A stretch of 64,000 bases of DNA from an uncultured Subdoligranulum sp. (GCA_904390925.1 CAJFMB010000003.1:1-64000), one strand, 5' to 3'. Counted from the stretch's first letter, positions 54,671-63,429 are shown. The notes: generated from the letters alone by a model not told the origin. Numbers and translations: made by a program.

Positions 54671-55516
54671 ATGCAGATCACGGTTCTGATTGAAAATACC
54701 ACCCAAAACCCGGCCCTGACACCGGAGCACGGTCTGTCGCTTTTCATCCGGTATGGCGGACATCTCTGGCTGCTGGATGCAGGGGCCAGTGGTGCCTTTG
54801 CTGCAAATGCCGACGTGCTGGGCCTGCCGCTGGATTCGGTGGAGGCGGCCATCCTCTCCCACGGGCACTATGACCACGGCGGCGGCCTGGCGGCATTTTT
54901 TGCCCGCAATGCCCATGCACCGGTGTACGCGCTGCGGGCGGCAGGAGAGGCGTATTCCTCCGGGGACGGCACCGCCCGGCACGAGATCGGGCTGCCGGAC
55001 ACCGTGCTGCCCCGATATGCCCCGCGGTTTGTCTGGCTGGACAGTGCGACGCATCCCGCCCCGGGGGTGACGCTGCTGCCCCATGCCACGCCGGGACTGG
55101 ATGCAGTCGGCGCGCAACGGCACCTGTACCGGGGCAGGGGAGGCGCTGTCCGCCCGGATGATTTCCGCCACGAGCTGACCGCCGTGTTTGAGACCGAAAC
55201 CGGGCTGGTGGTCATCAACAGCTGCAGCCATGCCGGCCTGCCGGTGATTCTGGACGAGGTGGCGGCCCGGTTCCCGAACCGGCCGATCCGTGCCTTTGTG
55301 GGAGGACTCCACATGCGGGGCAGGAAGGACGGGCAGGAAATCTGCGTCTTTTCCCGGGCCGAGGTCCAGACGCTGGCGGACAGTGTGCACCGGCACGGGG
55401 TGCAGGCCGTCTATACCGGGCATTGCACCGGCGGTGCCGGGTACGCCGTCCTGGCACCCTGTTTGGGAAAACTGCTGCACCCGCTTTCCACGGGAGACTG
55501 CATCGAGCTTGCATAA
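54671..55516 (+). CDS. MBL-fold metallohydrolase
   Basis: MQITVLIENTTQNPALTPEHGLSLFIRYGGHLWLLDAGASGAFAANADVLGLPLDSVEAAILSHGHYDHGGGLAAFF: HxHxDH motif. Confidence 0.9.
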   Translation: MQITVLIENTTQNPALTPEHGLSLFIRYGGHLWLLDAGASGAFAANADVLGLPLDSVEAAILSHGHYDHGGGLAAFFARNAHAPVYALRAAGEAYSSGDGTARHEIGLPDTVLPRYAPRFVWLDSATHPAPGVTLLPHATPGLDAVGAQRHLYRGRGGAVRPDDFRHELTAVFETETGLVVINSCSHAGLPVILDEVAARFPNRPIRAFVGGLHMRGRKDGQEICVFSRAEVQTLADSVHRHGVQAVYTGHCTGGAGYAVLAPCLGKLLHPLSTGDCIELA

Positions 55517-55860
55517 AGTCCCGCTGGACCACCACAATCAGATAAACTGCACAAAGACAAGAAAAACACATTGTGCAACTCATCCAAAAAATAAGCGGAT
55601 TCCGCCGGGATGGCATTGACAAAGCGTGGAAAAATGTCGATGCCGCTTACATGACCGAGGGCACTTGTGCTACAATACCATCTTGCAGATGGTTTGATTG
55701 GCAACGCACACTCCTTCCGGGTGATAACGAACAACACAGACTGCACTTCACCCCCGCATTGCGGCGCATACCCGGGCAGACCGGGCAGCAACATGCAGGG
55801 CTGAATCGCATCACTGCCGGGTATGGCCCGGAATCTGTTTCACTCAGGGAGGAAATCATC

Positions 55861-56340
55861 ATGCCGAAAACTTTGTTCCAGAACATCGTCTTTACCGCCA
55901 TCATGGCCATCTTCATGGTCTATGGCATGATCGTCTACAACATTGCGCTTGCCACCGGCGGCGTCTCCAATGCCACCTTCGTCATGGCACTGGGTGAGCT
56001 GCGCATCATGGCGCCCATCGCTTTCCTGCTGGAGTTCTTCATCGTGGACAAGGTCGCCCACAAGCTGGCTTTTACCTTTGTCAAGCCCACCGATCGTCCC
56101 ACCGTCATCGCCTGCTCCATCAGCTTCTGCATCTGCTGCGTCATGTGCCCGGTCATGAGCCTGATCGCCACCCTGCTGTTCAAGAAACCCAGCTTCGGCA
56201 CCTGGGTCCAGACCTTCGGCATGAACCTGCCCTGCGCTCTGCTGTGGCAGCTGTGCTACTGCGGCCCTCTGGTTCGTCTGATCTTCCGCACCCTCTTCCG
56301 GGAAAAGAAGACCGCTGAAACCACCGAGAAGGCTGCCTGA
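55861..56340 (+). CDS. DUF2798-type membrane protein
   Basis: MPKTLFQNIVFTAIMAIFMVYGMIVYNIALATGGVSNATFVMALGELRIMAPIAFLLEFFIVDKVAHKLAFTFVKPTD. Confidence 0.75.
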   Translation: MPKTLFQNIVFTAIMAIFMVYGMIVYNIALATGGVSNATFVMALGELRIMAPIAFLLEFFIVDKVAHKLAFTFVKPTDRPTVIACSISFCICCVMCPVMSLIATLLFKKPSFGTWVQTFGMNLPCALLWQLCYCGPLVRLIFRTLFREKKTAETTEKAA

Positions 56341-56360
56341 CCCTGCTTTTCTTGAAACAT

Positions 56361-56412
56361 ACGCCCCGGCGTTACCCGTCCGTTATCCGGACCGGAAACG
56401 CCGGGGCTTTTT
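56361..56412 (+). terminator. Terminator, copy A of a duplicated sequence
   Basis: ACGCCCCGGCGTTACCCGTCCGTTATCCGGACCGGAAACGCCGGGGC-TTTTTT. Confidence 0.88.
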
Positions 56413-56487
56413 TGTGCAGAATGTCCCTGTAACATTTTTGGACGACGGACGACAGATGAGCAAAAGCAGCAAGGAGGTGATGCGGAT

Positions 56488-56976
56488 ATGCGCGCTGTGG
56501 AGGAACTGTACCGGGCCTATCGGGATGACGTATACCGGTATCTCTGTAGCCTGACCCGGGACCCGGCCCAGGCGGAGGACCTGCTGAGCGAAACCTTCCT
56601 GAAGGCGTTGCAGGGGGCGGCAAGCTTCCGCGGCCAGTCCAGCGAAAAGACCTGGCTGTTCGGTATCGCCCGCAACCTGTGGCTCCAGTCGCTGAAGCGG
56701 CGCAAACCCACAGTATCCTATGATGATCTGCTGGGAATCTACGTGGAGGACCGCATGTCCGACACCGCCGCCGACCGGCAGCTGCTCGACCGGGTGCGCC
56801 AGCTGATGGCAACCCGGGAGGAGCGCGCCCGCCGGGTCATGGCCCTGCGGGTGCAGGGAATGCCGTTTGAAGAAATCGGCCGGCGGCTGTCCATCAGCGC
56901 CGGGTCCGCCCGGGTCATTGAGTGCCGCACCCGTCAATGGCTCAAGCAAACTTTGCACAAGGAGGGATTATTGTGA
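56488..56976 (+). CDS. ECF-type RNA polymerase sigma factor
   Basis: MRAVEELYRAYRDDVYRYLCSLTRDPAQAEDLLSETFLKALQGAASFRGQSSEKTWLFGIARNLWLQ...FEEIGRRLSISAGSARVIECRTRQWLK. Confidence 0.93.
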   Translation: MRAVEELYRAYRDDVYRYLCSLTRDPAQAEDLLSETFLKALQGAASFRGQSSEKTWLFGIARNLWLQSLKRRKPTVSYDDLLGIYVEDRMSDTAADRQLLDRVRQLMATREERARRVMALRVQGMPFEEIGRRLSISAGSARVIECRTRQWLKQTLHKEGLL

Positions 56977-57566
56977 ACAATCGTGATTTGCCCTGCGATG
57001 TCTGCCGGGACCTGATGCCGCTGGTGCGGGACGGGGTGGCCAGCGACGCCAGCCGGAGGATGGTGGAACGGCATCTGGCCGGATGCCCGGCCTGCCAGGC
57101 CATCTGGCGGGGGGAGGAACCGCCGCCGCCCGATGACCGCCGGATTCTGGGCCGGATTCAAAGCCGGATCCGCCTGTGGATGGGCGGGGTGCTGGCGGCG
57201 GGGCTGTTGCTGGGCCTGCTGTTCAGCAGCTATGGCGAGGGCCTGCCCTGGAATGCCGTGGTCATGCCGGTGCTTGGCGTGCTGTTCTGGTTTTTCGGCG
57301 GGCGTTACCGCCTGTTGCTGCCGCCGGGAACCGCTGTGCTGGTTTTTCTCTTCAATCTGGCACTGCTCTGGTCGGACAGCTGGCGCAATGCCTATGATGT
57401 GGGCGGAGCCTTTTTGCAAAACGCCATCTATGCCCTGCTGATTGGGGGCTTTTGCCTGGTGCTGTGCAGCCTGGGCATGCTGGCCGGCGCACTGCTGCAG
57501 TACGGGTTTTCCCGGCCCGCCGAAACCGAGACAAAGGAAAAGGAGAATCGCCATGAAAAACAATAA
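56973..57566 (+). CDS. Anti-sigma factor with zf-HC2 domain, GTG start
   Basis: MNNRDLPCDVCRDLMPLVRDGVASDASRRMVERHLAGCPACQAIW (C..C...HxxxCxxC) followed by TM helices; GGAGG precedes GTG; 4-bp overlap with sigma gene. Confidence 0.9.
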   Translation: MNNRDLPCDVCRDLMPLVRDGVASDASRRMVERHLAGCPACQAIWRGEEPPPPDDRRILGRIQSRIRLWMGGVLAAGLLLGLLFSSYGEGLPWNAVVMPVLGVLFWFFGGRYRLLLPPGTAVLVFLFNLALLWSDSWRNAYDVGGAFLQNAIYALLIGGFCLVLCSLGMLAGALLQYGFSRPAETETKEKENRHEKQ

Positions 57567-58287
57567 AGCCGCCGCCCGTTCCAGGCCGCGCCGCCGTCTG
57601 GCTGCTGCGGCAGGCATTGCCCTGCTGGTTGTGCTGGGACTGTTTGCCGCCTCGCTGCTGGGCGACCCGCTGAGCAGGGCCTATTCGGTCCATCATGCGG
57701 TGGACTACGCCAACGAAACCTGGCCCGGGCAGGACTTTCAGGTGACGGAGGTCAGCTTCAGCCCGGGCTGGAGCTATCAGGTGACGGTGCAGTCCTCCAC
57801 CAGCCAGGACACCCATTTTTCCCTCCGGGTGGAACTGGGCGTGGTGCGCTCCACCGACTATGCATCGCAGGTGGAAACGCTGAACAACACCCGCAGCCGC
57901 ATTGATGCGGCTTTGACGGCGGATGTACGTGCTGCCATGGAGGCAGCCGGGTTTGCCCCCTTTGGCGCCACCGACTTTGCGATCGGTTATGGCGGGGAAG
58001 GACAGGAGGGGGCCACCCTGGCGGAACAGGGCTTTGCACTGGATATGCCTTACGACAAGGCCAATCTGCCGGTGGAAGTCAGTCTGGAAATCTTCGGCTT
58101 TGACAACCAGCCGGGGCAGGAACTGGGCCAGCAGATCCTGCACGACGCCAAGGCGGCCATGGAGGCTGCCGGTATCCGAATTGACCGGTACAGCGTGGAC
58201 ATTTACGACGCCCATGCCCCGTATGAGAAAAGCTCCACCGACAATACCTGGTCCAGTGGACAGGTTCCTGCCGACCAGATCCCCTGA
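57553..58287 (+). CDS. Membrane-anchored YfjL-like protein of the ECF operon
   Basis: MKNNKAAARSRPRRRLAAAAGIALLVVLGLFAASLLGDPLSRAYSVHHAVDYANETWPGQDFQVTEVSFSPGWSYQVTVQSSTSQDTHFSLRV; overlaps anti-sigma gene. Confidence 0.65.
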   Translation: MKNNKAAARSRPRRRLAAAAGIALLVVLGLFAASLLGDPLSRAYSVHHAVDYANETWPGQDFQVTEVSFSPGWSYQVTVQSSTSQDTHFSLRVELGVVRSTDYASQVETLNNTRSRIDAALTADVRAAMEAAGFAPFGATDFAIGYGGEGQEGATLAEQGFALDMPYDKANLPVEVSLEIFGFDNQPGQELGQQILHDAKAAMEAAGIRIDRYSVDIYDAHAPYEKSSTDNTWSSGQVPADQIP

Positions 58288-58295
58288 AAAACAGT

Positions 58296-58348
58296 ACGCC
58301 CCGGCGTTACCTGTCCGTTATCTGGACCGGAAACGCCGGGGCGTTTTT
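58296..58348 (+). terminator. Terminator, copy B of a duplicated sequence
   Basis: ACGCCCCGGCGTTACCTGTCCGTTATCTGGACCGGAAACGCCGGGGC-GTTTTT; differs from copy A at two bases across the hairpin. Confidence 0.88.
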
Positions 58349-58356
58349 GGCAATGG

Positions 58357-59007
58357 TTACGCGGCAGGCAGGATCATGTCGATGCCCTGCTGCAGAATCT
58401 CGGCATTCAACGCGCCGCTGGCATAGGCTTCCAGATACCCCTCACTGTCAATGAAGAAGGTGGTGGGCAGGCCGGTGACGCCGTAAGCGGCCGAGGCCTC
58501 AAAGTCGGTGTCATACCAGGCGGGGAAGGTGTAGCCGTTTTCCGCAAGGAACTCGGATGCGGAGTCCACCGTCTCCTGGTAGCCGTCGGTGGAATTGACC
58601 ATCACAAACTGGATGTCCTCACCGTACTGGGCGTATGCCTGCTCAAATTCCGGCATCTCGCTGCGGCAGGGGCCGCACCAGCTGGCCCAGAAATTCAAAA
58701 TCACCGGCTTGCCTTCAAAGTCCGACAGCTTGGTGGGGTTGCCGTCGGCGTCATAGACGGTGAAGTCCGGCGCCTCAATGCGGGGTTCCTCGGTCTGTTC
58801 GGGGGTGGCGGTGTTTTCCGGCAGGGGAGTGGCCTCCGCGGAAGGGGCAGAATCCGGCGCCGGGGAGGATTCCGAGGTGCTGGCGCCCGGCTCCACCACC
58901 AGGCCCGGCTGGGCGTCGCCGGCCAGACGCTGGTACAGCAGGTAGGCGCCGGCGATGACTGCCACAAAGACGATCAGAAGAATCAGGGGAATCAGTTTGC
59001 GTTTCAT
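58357..59007 (-). CDS. TlpA/ResA-like membrane-anchored thioredoxin
   Basis: ...KLSDFEGKPVILNFWASWCGPCRSEMPEFEQAYAQYGEDIQFVMVNSTDGYQETV: WCGPC active site. Confidence 0.93.
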   Translation of the reverse strand: MKRKLIPLILLIVFVAVIAGAYLLYQRLAGDAQPGLVVEPGASTSESSPAPDSAPSAEATPLPENTATPEQTEEPRIEAPDFTVYDADGNPTKLSDFEGKPVILNFWASWCGPCRSEMPEFEQAYAQYGEDIQFVMVNSTDGYQETVDSASEFLAENGYTFPAWYDTDFEASAAYGVTGLPTTFFIDSEGYLEAYASGALNAEILQQGIDMILPAA

Positions 59008-59019
59008 GGCAAAATCCTT

Positions 59020-59682
59020 TCAGCTCAGGGCACTCAGCAGGCGGCCCAGAAGCCCGGTGGCCATTGACAGGCCGATGAGCACCAGCAGCCAGCCGCAGAC
59101 CAGGTTGATGACGGTATAGTGGCGTTTGATCCAGTCAAAGGTGGATTTCAGCCGGTCAATGAGCACCGCACTGAGCAGGAAAGGAACCCCCAGTCCCAGC
59201 GAATAGCACAACAGCATCGCCATGCCTTCCAGCGCGTGGCCCCGCTGGGAGGCCAGCATCAGTGCCGAGCCCAGAAAGACGCCGACGCAGGGAGTCCATC
59301 CCACCGAGAACACCACCCCGAACAGGAAGGAGGAAAAGAAATTCAGGCTGCTGGTGTCCACCGTCCGGCGGCTGCCGGAAAACAGGTTGAATTTCAGGAT
59401 ACCGGCAAAATTCAGTCCGAACAGGATCACCACCGCGCCGCAGATCAGGTTGACGGCGGTCTGGTATCGGGTCAGAAAACTGCCCACCGTGCCGGCCAGG
59501 CCGCCCATGGCAACAAACAGCACGGTAAAGCCCAGCACAAACCCGACGGCACAGCGCAGGGTCTTGGCCAGCGAGCGCTGCCCGCCGCCGGCAAAGTAGG
59601 TCAGGTAGATGGGCAGCATGGGCAGCAGGCAGGGGGAAATGAAGGTGATGATGCCTTCCAGAAAGGAAATCAGGTACTGCAT
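59020..59682 (-). CDS. CcdA-family thiol-disulfide transmembrane protein
   Basis: MQYLISFLEGIITFISPCLLPMLPIYLTYFAGGGQRSLAKTLRCAVGFVLGFTVLFVAMG...GVVFSVGWTPCVGVFLG. Confidence 0.94.
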   Translation of the reverse strand: MQYLISFLEGIITFISPCLLPMLPIYLTYFAGGGQRSLAKTLRCAVGFVLGFTVLFVAMGGLAGTVGSFLTRYQTAVNLICGAVVILFGLNFAGILKFNLFSGSRRTVDTSSLNFFSSFLFGVVFSVGWTPCVGVFLGSALMLASQRGHALEGMAMLLCYSLGLGVPFLLSAVLIDRLKSTFDWIKRHYTVINLVCGWLLVLIGLSMATGLLGRLLSALS

Positions 59683-59771
59683 GGGTCCTCCGTTTTGGGG
59701 GGCGGGCATGCCGCCCGGTTTGGTTTACTTTCCGGCAACGCCGTGGTACAATCGGAATATGCTGCTGCCGG

Positions 59772-60656
59772 TCAGCAGATGGCAGGCCGCTTGATCACCA
59801 GGCAGGGCAGCGGGGCGGTGTCCGCCCAGTTGGCAAAGCGGCAGACCAGCACCGTGTATCGGGTCAGCGGCAGGTGTTCCAGATAGTCCAGCACCGCGGT
59901 CTTTTCGCTCCGGCCGATGACCTTGCCGCTGTACAGCACAGCGCTCAGTACCCCGCCGGGTTTCAGGGCTTCCAGCGCCGCCCGCACCGCCTCCAGCGAT
60001 GCCTCGGCCTGGCTGTGTACCTCGTGGGGGGCACCGGGCAGCCAGCCGAAATTGAACATGACGCAGTCCGCGGAACCGGCCGCCGCAAAGCGCAGCAGTT
60101 CCCGGTGGTCTGCCAGAATGGCCTGGCCCACATGCTCCATGCCGTTCTGGGCCAGCAGCGTGTTGGTGGCCTGCACCGCCATCGGCTGGATGTCCAGCCC
60201 CAGCACATGGCCCTGGGGACCAGCCAGCCCGCAGAGAAACAGCGTGTCATGGCCATTGCCGCAGGTGGCGTCAATGTAGAGCCCGCCCGGCTGGAGCAGG
60301 CTGGCCAGCAGGTTCTGTACCAGCCGCACCGCGGTCAGGTCGGGCAGGTGATGGCGGCACAGCCTGTCACCCTGGCGGACAAAGCCGAACCGCTTTGCCA
60401 GGGCCCAGGCCGGCCGGTTGTCCGGGTCAGGCAGCGCCGTGGTAAAGCAGGTCTCGGCGGCAGTGTCAAATCCGCCGTTGGCACGCAGAACCTCCTTGAG
60501 CAGATAGCTGCCGTAACCGCGGCCACGCCAGTCGGCGGCCACCTCCAGCCCGGTCAGCTGCCCGCCGGATATTTCTGCCTGGCCGATGGCTTCCTGCTCC
60601 TTGTACAGCCGGTACCGCTGCCGGCCGATTTCTTTTTCGCACGCAATGCGCATTCC
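59772..60656 (-). CDS. GNAT-like N-terminal domain fused to MnmM/YtqB-type SAM methyltransferase
   Basis: MRIACEKEIGRQRYRLYKEQEAIGQAEISGGQLTGLEVAADWRGRGYGSYLLKEVL (GNAT) + VRLVQNLLASLLQPGGLYIDATCGNGHDTLFLCGLAGPQGHVLGLDIQPMAVQATNTLL...MFNFGWLPGAPHEVHSQAEASLEAVRAALEALKPGGVLS (YtqB-like). Confidence 0.82.
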   Translation of the reverse strand, partial: GMRIACEKEIGRQRYRLYKEQEAIGQAEISGGQLTGLEVAADWRGRGYGSYLLKEVLRANGGFDTAAETCFTTALPDPDNRPAWALAKRFGFVRQGDRLCRHHLPDLTAVRLVQNLLASLLQPGGLYIDATCGNGHDTLFLCGLAGPQGHVLGLDIQPMAVQATNTLLAQNGMEHVGQAILADHRELLRFAAAGSADCVMFNFGWLPGAPHEVHSQAEASLEAVRAALEALKPGGVLSAVLYSGKVIGRSEKTAVLDYLEHLPLTRYTVLVCRFANWADTAPLPCLVIKRPAIC

Positions 60657-60877
60657 GGCCACCGTCCTTCCGTAAAATATATCTGTATTGTACGAAAAGC
60701 AGGCTGCGCTGTCAATCGCAGCGGCGCGAAACCCGAAAATCCGGCGACAGAATGGGTTTTCACAGTTATTTCACGGGGAGAAAAAACGTATTTCACAATT
60801 GCCGCCTATACTTTAGGCACAGGTTGAGGAAAGAACCACATCCTCCCTCCACCCGCAACAAAGAAAGGAAGATCTGT

Positions 60878-62503
60878 ATGGGAAACGAATTTGATTATTC
60901 GGGCCTTTACCATAATACGAACAACACCGGCGGTCAGCCGGAATCCCAACCCTCTGCCCAGCCGCAGGCTTCTGAGCAGTCTGCCGCACAGCAGTCCGCC
61001 AATGCACAGCCTGCAGCCGGTGCCCAGCCCGCCGGACAGGAGCAGGCCGGGGCGCAGAACAGCTATCCCAATGTGGGCAGCAGCGGCATGAACACCGCCA
61101 ACACTGCCCGCACCGATTACTCGCAGCAGGAAGCCCAGGCAGGCAGTGCGGCACAGCAGCAGGCATCTCAGCCCAATGCGGGATACCAGCAGCAGGGTGC
61201 GGCCTACACGCGGCCGAATGCCGGCAATTACAACTATCAGGGCCAGGGCGCCGGTTACACCAGCACCATGCACGGCGGCGCAGCCAACGGTTACAGCTAC
61301 ACCAGTGCACCGTCCCAGCCCCAGCAGCCTCCCAAGAAGAAGAAAAAGGGCGGCGCCAAAAAAGTGGTGCTGCGGGTGGTTGCCTGCCTGGGCGTTGTGG
61401 TCCTGGGCTTTGGCGGCGGCCTGGGCGGTGCCATGGCGGCATCCCGGCTGGGCTTGACCAGCGGCAGCGTGGTGATGCAGACTGTCGTGCGCAATGATTC
61501 CACCGACGCCAGCAACGCCGATGCCTCCGATACCTCCGGCAGTGCCAACGGCACCGCATTGTCCACCTCGGATGTTGCCAAGCTGGTCAGCCCCAGCGTG
61601 GTGGTCATCACCACGGAGCAGATGGTCAGCTCCAACAACCTGTGGTTTGGCGGCAGCTATGTGCAGAGCGGTGCCGGTTCCGGCGTCATTGTCTCGTCGG
61701 ACGGCAACATTCTGACCTGTGCCCATGTGGTGGATGGCGCCACCAACATCAAGGTCCAGCTCAATGGCAGCGATACCGAGTACACCGCCACGGTGGTGGG
61801 CTTGGACAGCGTTTCCGACGTGGCCATGCTGAAGATTGACGCCGGTGACACCACCCTGACCCCCGCCGTCATCGGCGACAGCGATAAGCTGGTCGTGGGT
61901 GAGGAGGTCGTGGCCGTGGGCAACCCGCTGGGTACCCTGGGCGGCACCGTCACCAACGGCATCATCAGCGCCCTGAACCGTCAGATCACGGTGGAGGGCA
62001 ATGAGATGACCCTGATTCAGACCAACGCGGCAGTCAGCCCGGGCAACTCGGGCGGCGGCCTGTTCAATGCCAACGGCGAACTGGTCGGCATTGTCAACGC
62101 CAAGAGCGGTGACAGCGAGGCCGAGGGCCTGGGATTTGCCATCCCCATCAACACCGCCACCGATGTCGCCAAGCAGCTTGTGGAGAATGGGTATGTGCCC
62201 CGTCCGGTGCTGGGCATCCAAGTGCTGGCCATCAATGATGAGCAGACTGCCATGCAGTACGGCGTGTCCAGCTACGGCGTGTATATCATGTCGGTGAACC
62301 AGGGCAGCGCTGCCGAGTCTGCCGGACTGAAGGCGGGCGACCGCATTGTCTCGGTGGATGACGTGGCTGTGTCGGAAAATACCGACCTGACCGGGTATCT
62401 GCAGAACAAGAATGTGGGTGACACCGTCCAGATCCAGGTGGAACGCGACGGCAAACTGATGAGCTTTGATGTGGTGCTGGGTGCTTCTACCTCCGCACAG
62501 TAA
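60878..62503 (+). CDS. HtrA/DegP-like serine protease with PDZ domain and long low-complexity N-terminus
   Basis: TM VVACLGVVVLGFGGGLGGAMA; GSGVIVSSDGNILTCAHVVDGA...SDVAMLKIDAG...TNAAVSPGNSGGGLFNANGELVGIVNAK; C-terminal PDZ. Confidence 0.95.
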   Translation: MGNEFDYSGLYHNTNNTGGQPESQPSAQPQASEQSAAQQSANAQPAAGAQPAGQEQAGAQNSYPNVGSSGMNTANTARTDYSQQEAQAGSAAQQQASQPNAGYQQQGAAYTRPNAGNYNYQGQGAGYTSTMHGGAANGYSYTSAPSQPQQPPKKKKKGGAKKVVLRVVACLGVVVLGFGGGLGGAMAASRLGLTSGSVVMQTVVRNDSTDASNADASDTSGSANGTALSTSDVAKLVSPSVVVITTEQMVSSNNLWFGGSYVQSGAGSGVIVSSDGNILTCAHVVDGATNIKVQLNGSDTEYTATVVGLDSVSDVAMLKIDAGDTTLTPAVIGDSDKLVVGEEVVAVGNPLGTLGGTVTNGIISALNRQITVEGNEMTLIQTNAAVSPGNSGGGLFNANGELVGIVNAKSGDSEAEGLGFAIPINTATDVAKQLVENGYVPRPVLGIQVLAINDEQTAMQYGVSSYGVYIMSVNQGSAAESAGLKAGDRIVSVDDVAVSENTDLTGYLQNKNVGDTVQIQVERDGKLMSFDVVLGASTSAQ

Positions 62504-62525
62504 GTGACATCTTCCCCAAAAACAG

Positions 62526-62582
62526 GCAGCAGGGCTGCCCGGATGGATTTTCCAAAATCGTCCGGGCAGCCCTGCTGTTTTC
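62526..62582 (+). terminator. Strong terminator after htrA-like gene
   Basis: CAGCAGGGCTGCCCGGA...TCCGGGCAGCCCTGCTG-TTTTC. Confidence 0.9.
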
Positions 62583-62585
62583 TAT

Positions 62586-62619
62586 ATTGTATCCGGAAAA
62601 CGATTGTATCCGGAAAACG
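62586..62619. repeat. 17-bp tandem duplication
   Basis: ATTGTATCCGGAAAACG ATTGTATCCGGAAAACG, perfect. Confidence 0.95.
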
Positions 62620-62648
62620 GCGTCACGCTTTTTACGGGGCGCCGTTTT
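62613..62648 (-). terminator. Terminator for the 62653-63429 gene
   Basis: AAAACGGCG...CGCCGTTTTT; read on minus strand it ends ...CGCCGTTTTC. Confidence 0.6.
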
Positions 62649-62652
62649 TGGA

Positions 62653-63429
62653 TCAGCCCAGGTTGGCTTCGTATTGCTTGATGACCTCCACATTCTGCTG
62701 TTCCAGAGCACTCAGAACATTGTAGTCAAAATCGTCGGCGTCAATGGTGCCATGGTACCAGGAACAGCTGTCAAAGTGTGCCTGCAGATCCGGGTCATTG
62801 AAGCGGCGGCCGTGCCGCGCCAGAATTTCGTTGCGGGCGACGCGGGCTTCCCAGGCAGACAGGCCCTGCAGATCCTCCAGGGTGATGGCCTCGGTGTCGG
62901 AGTGAGGCAGGATATACTCGCTCTCGGTGACGACCGGCGGCAGGGTGGCAGCCGGAACAGGGGTGGTGGCTGTGCCCGGAATCGGGGTGGGAGGCACTGC
63001 CGGTGCAGGGGCCGCGGTGGGCAGCGGCGTTGCAGTGGGGGCAGGCGATGGGGTGGGCGAAGGCGTCGGTGCCGCTGTGGCAGCAGGGGCGGGCGTTGGT
63101 GTCGGCTGGGTGGCTTCTGGCTCCTCAAATTCCTGGGGCCCTGCCTCCGCCGAGACTTCCGCAGCCGCTGCCGGTGTCAGGTCCAGCTGCCGCATCAGCA
63201 ACAGAACCCCCAGCGCGGCGCCTGCGGCAAGCAGTACGGCCATCAGCAGCAGCAATACCACTAGCAGGGCACTGGTGCGGTGCTGTACCCGTCCGGTCTG
63301 CGCAGGTGGAGCAGCTGGTGCAGCTTCCGGGAGCGGCGGTTCCGTTTTCTCCAAAGGCGCGCCGCAGACAGTACAGAAACGGGCGTTTTCCTCCTCCACC
63401 CGTGCGCCGCAATGCGTACAGAAATACAT
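62653..63429 (-). CDS. Zinc-ribbon, TM, Pro/Thr/Ala-rich linker and YARHG-domain protein
   Basis: MYFCTHCGARVEEENARFCTVCGAPLEKTEPP...; C-term SEYILPHSDTEAITLEDLQGLSAWEARVARNEILARHGRRFNDPDLQAHFDSCSWYHG: YARHG. Confidence 0.88.
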   Translation of the reverse strand: MYFCTHCGARVEEENARFCTVCGAPLEKTEPPLPEAAPAAPPAQTGRVQHRTSALLVVLLLLMAVLLAAGAALGVLLLMRQLDLTPAAAAEVSAEAGPQEFEEPEATQPTPTPAPAATAAPTPSPTPSPAPTATPLPTAAPAPAVPPTPIPGTATTPVPAATLPPVVTESEYILPHSDTEAITLEDLQGLSAWEARVARNEILARHGRRFNDPDLQAHFDSCSWYHGTIDADDFDYNVLSALEQQNVEVIKQYEANLG

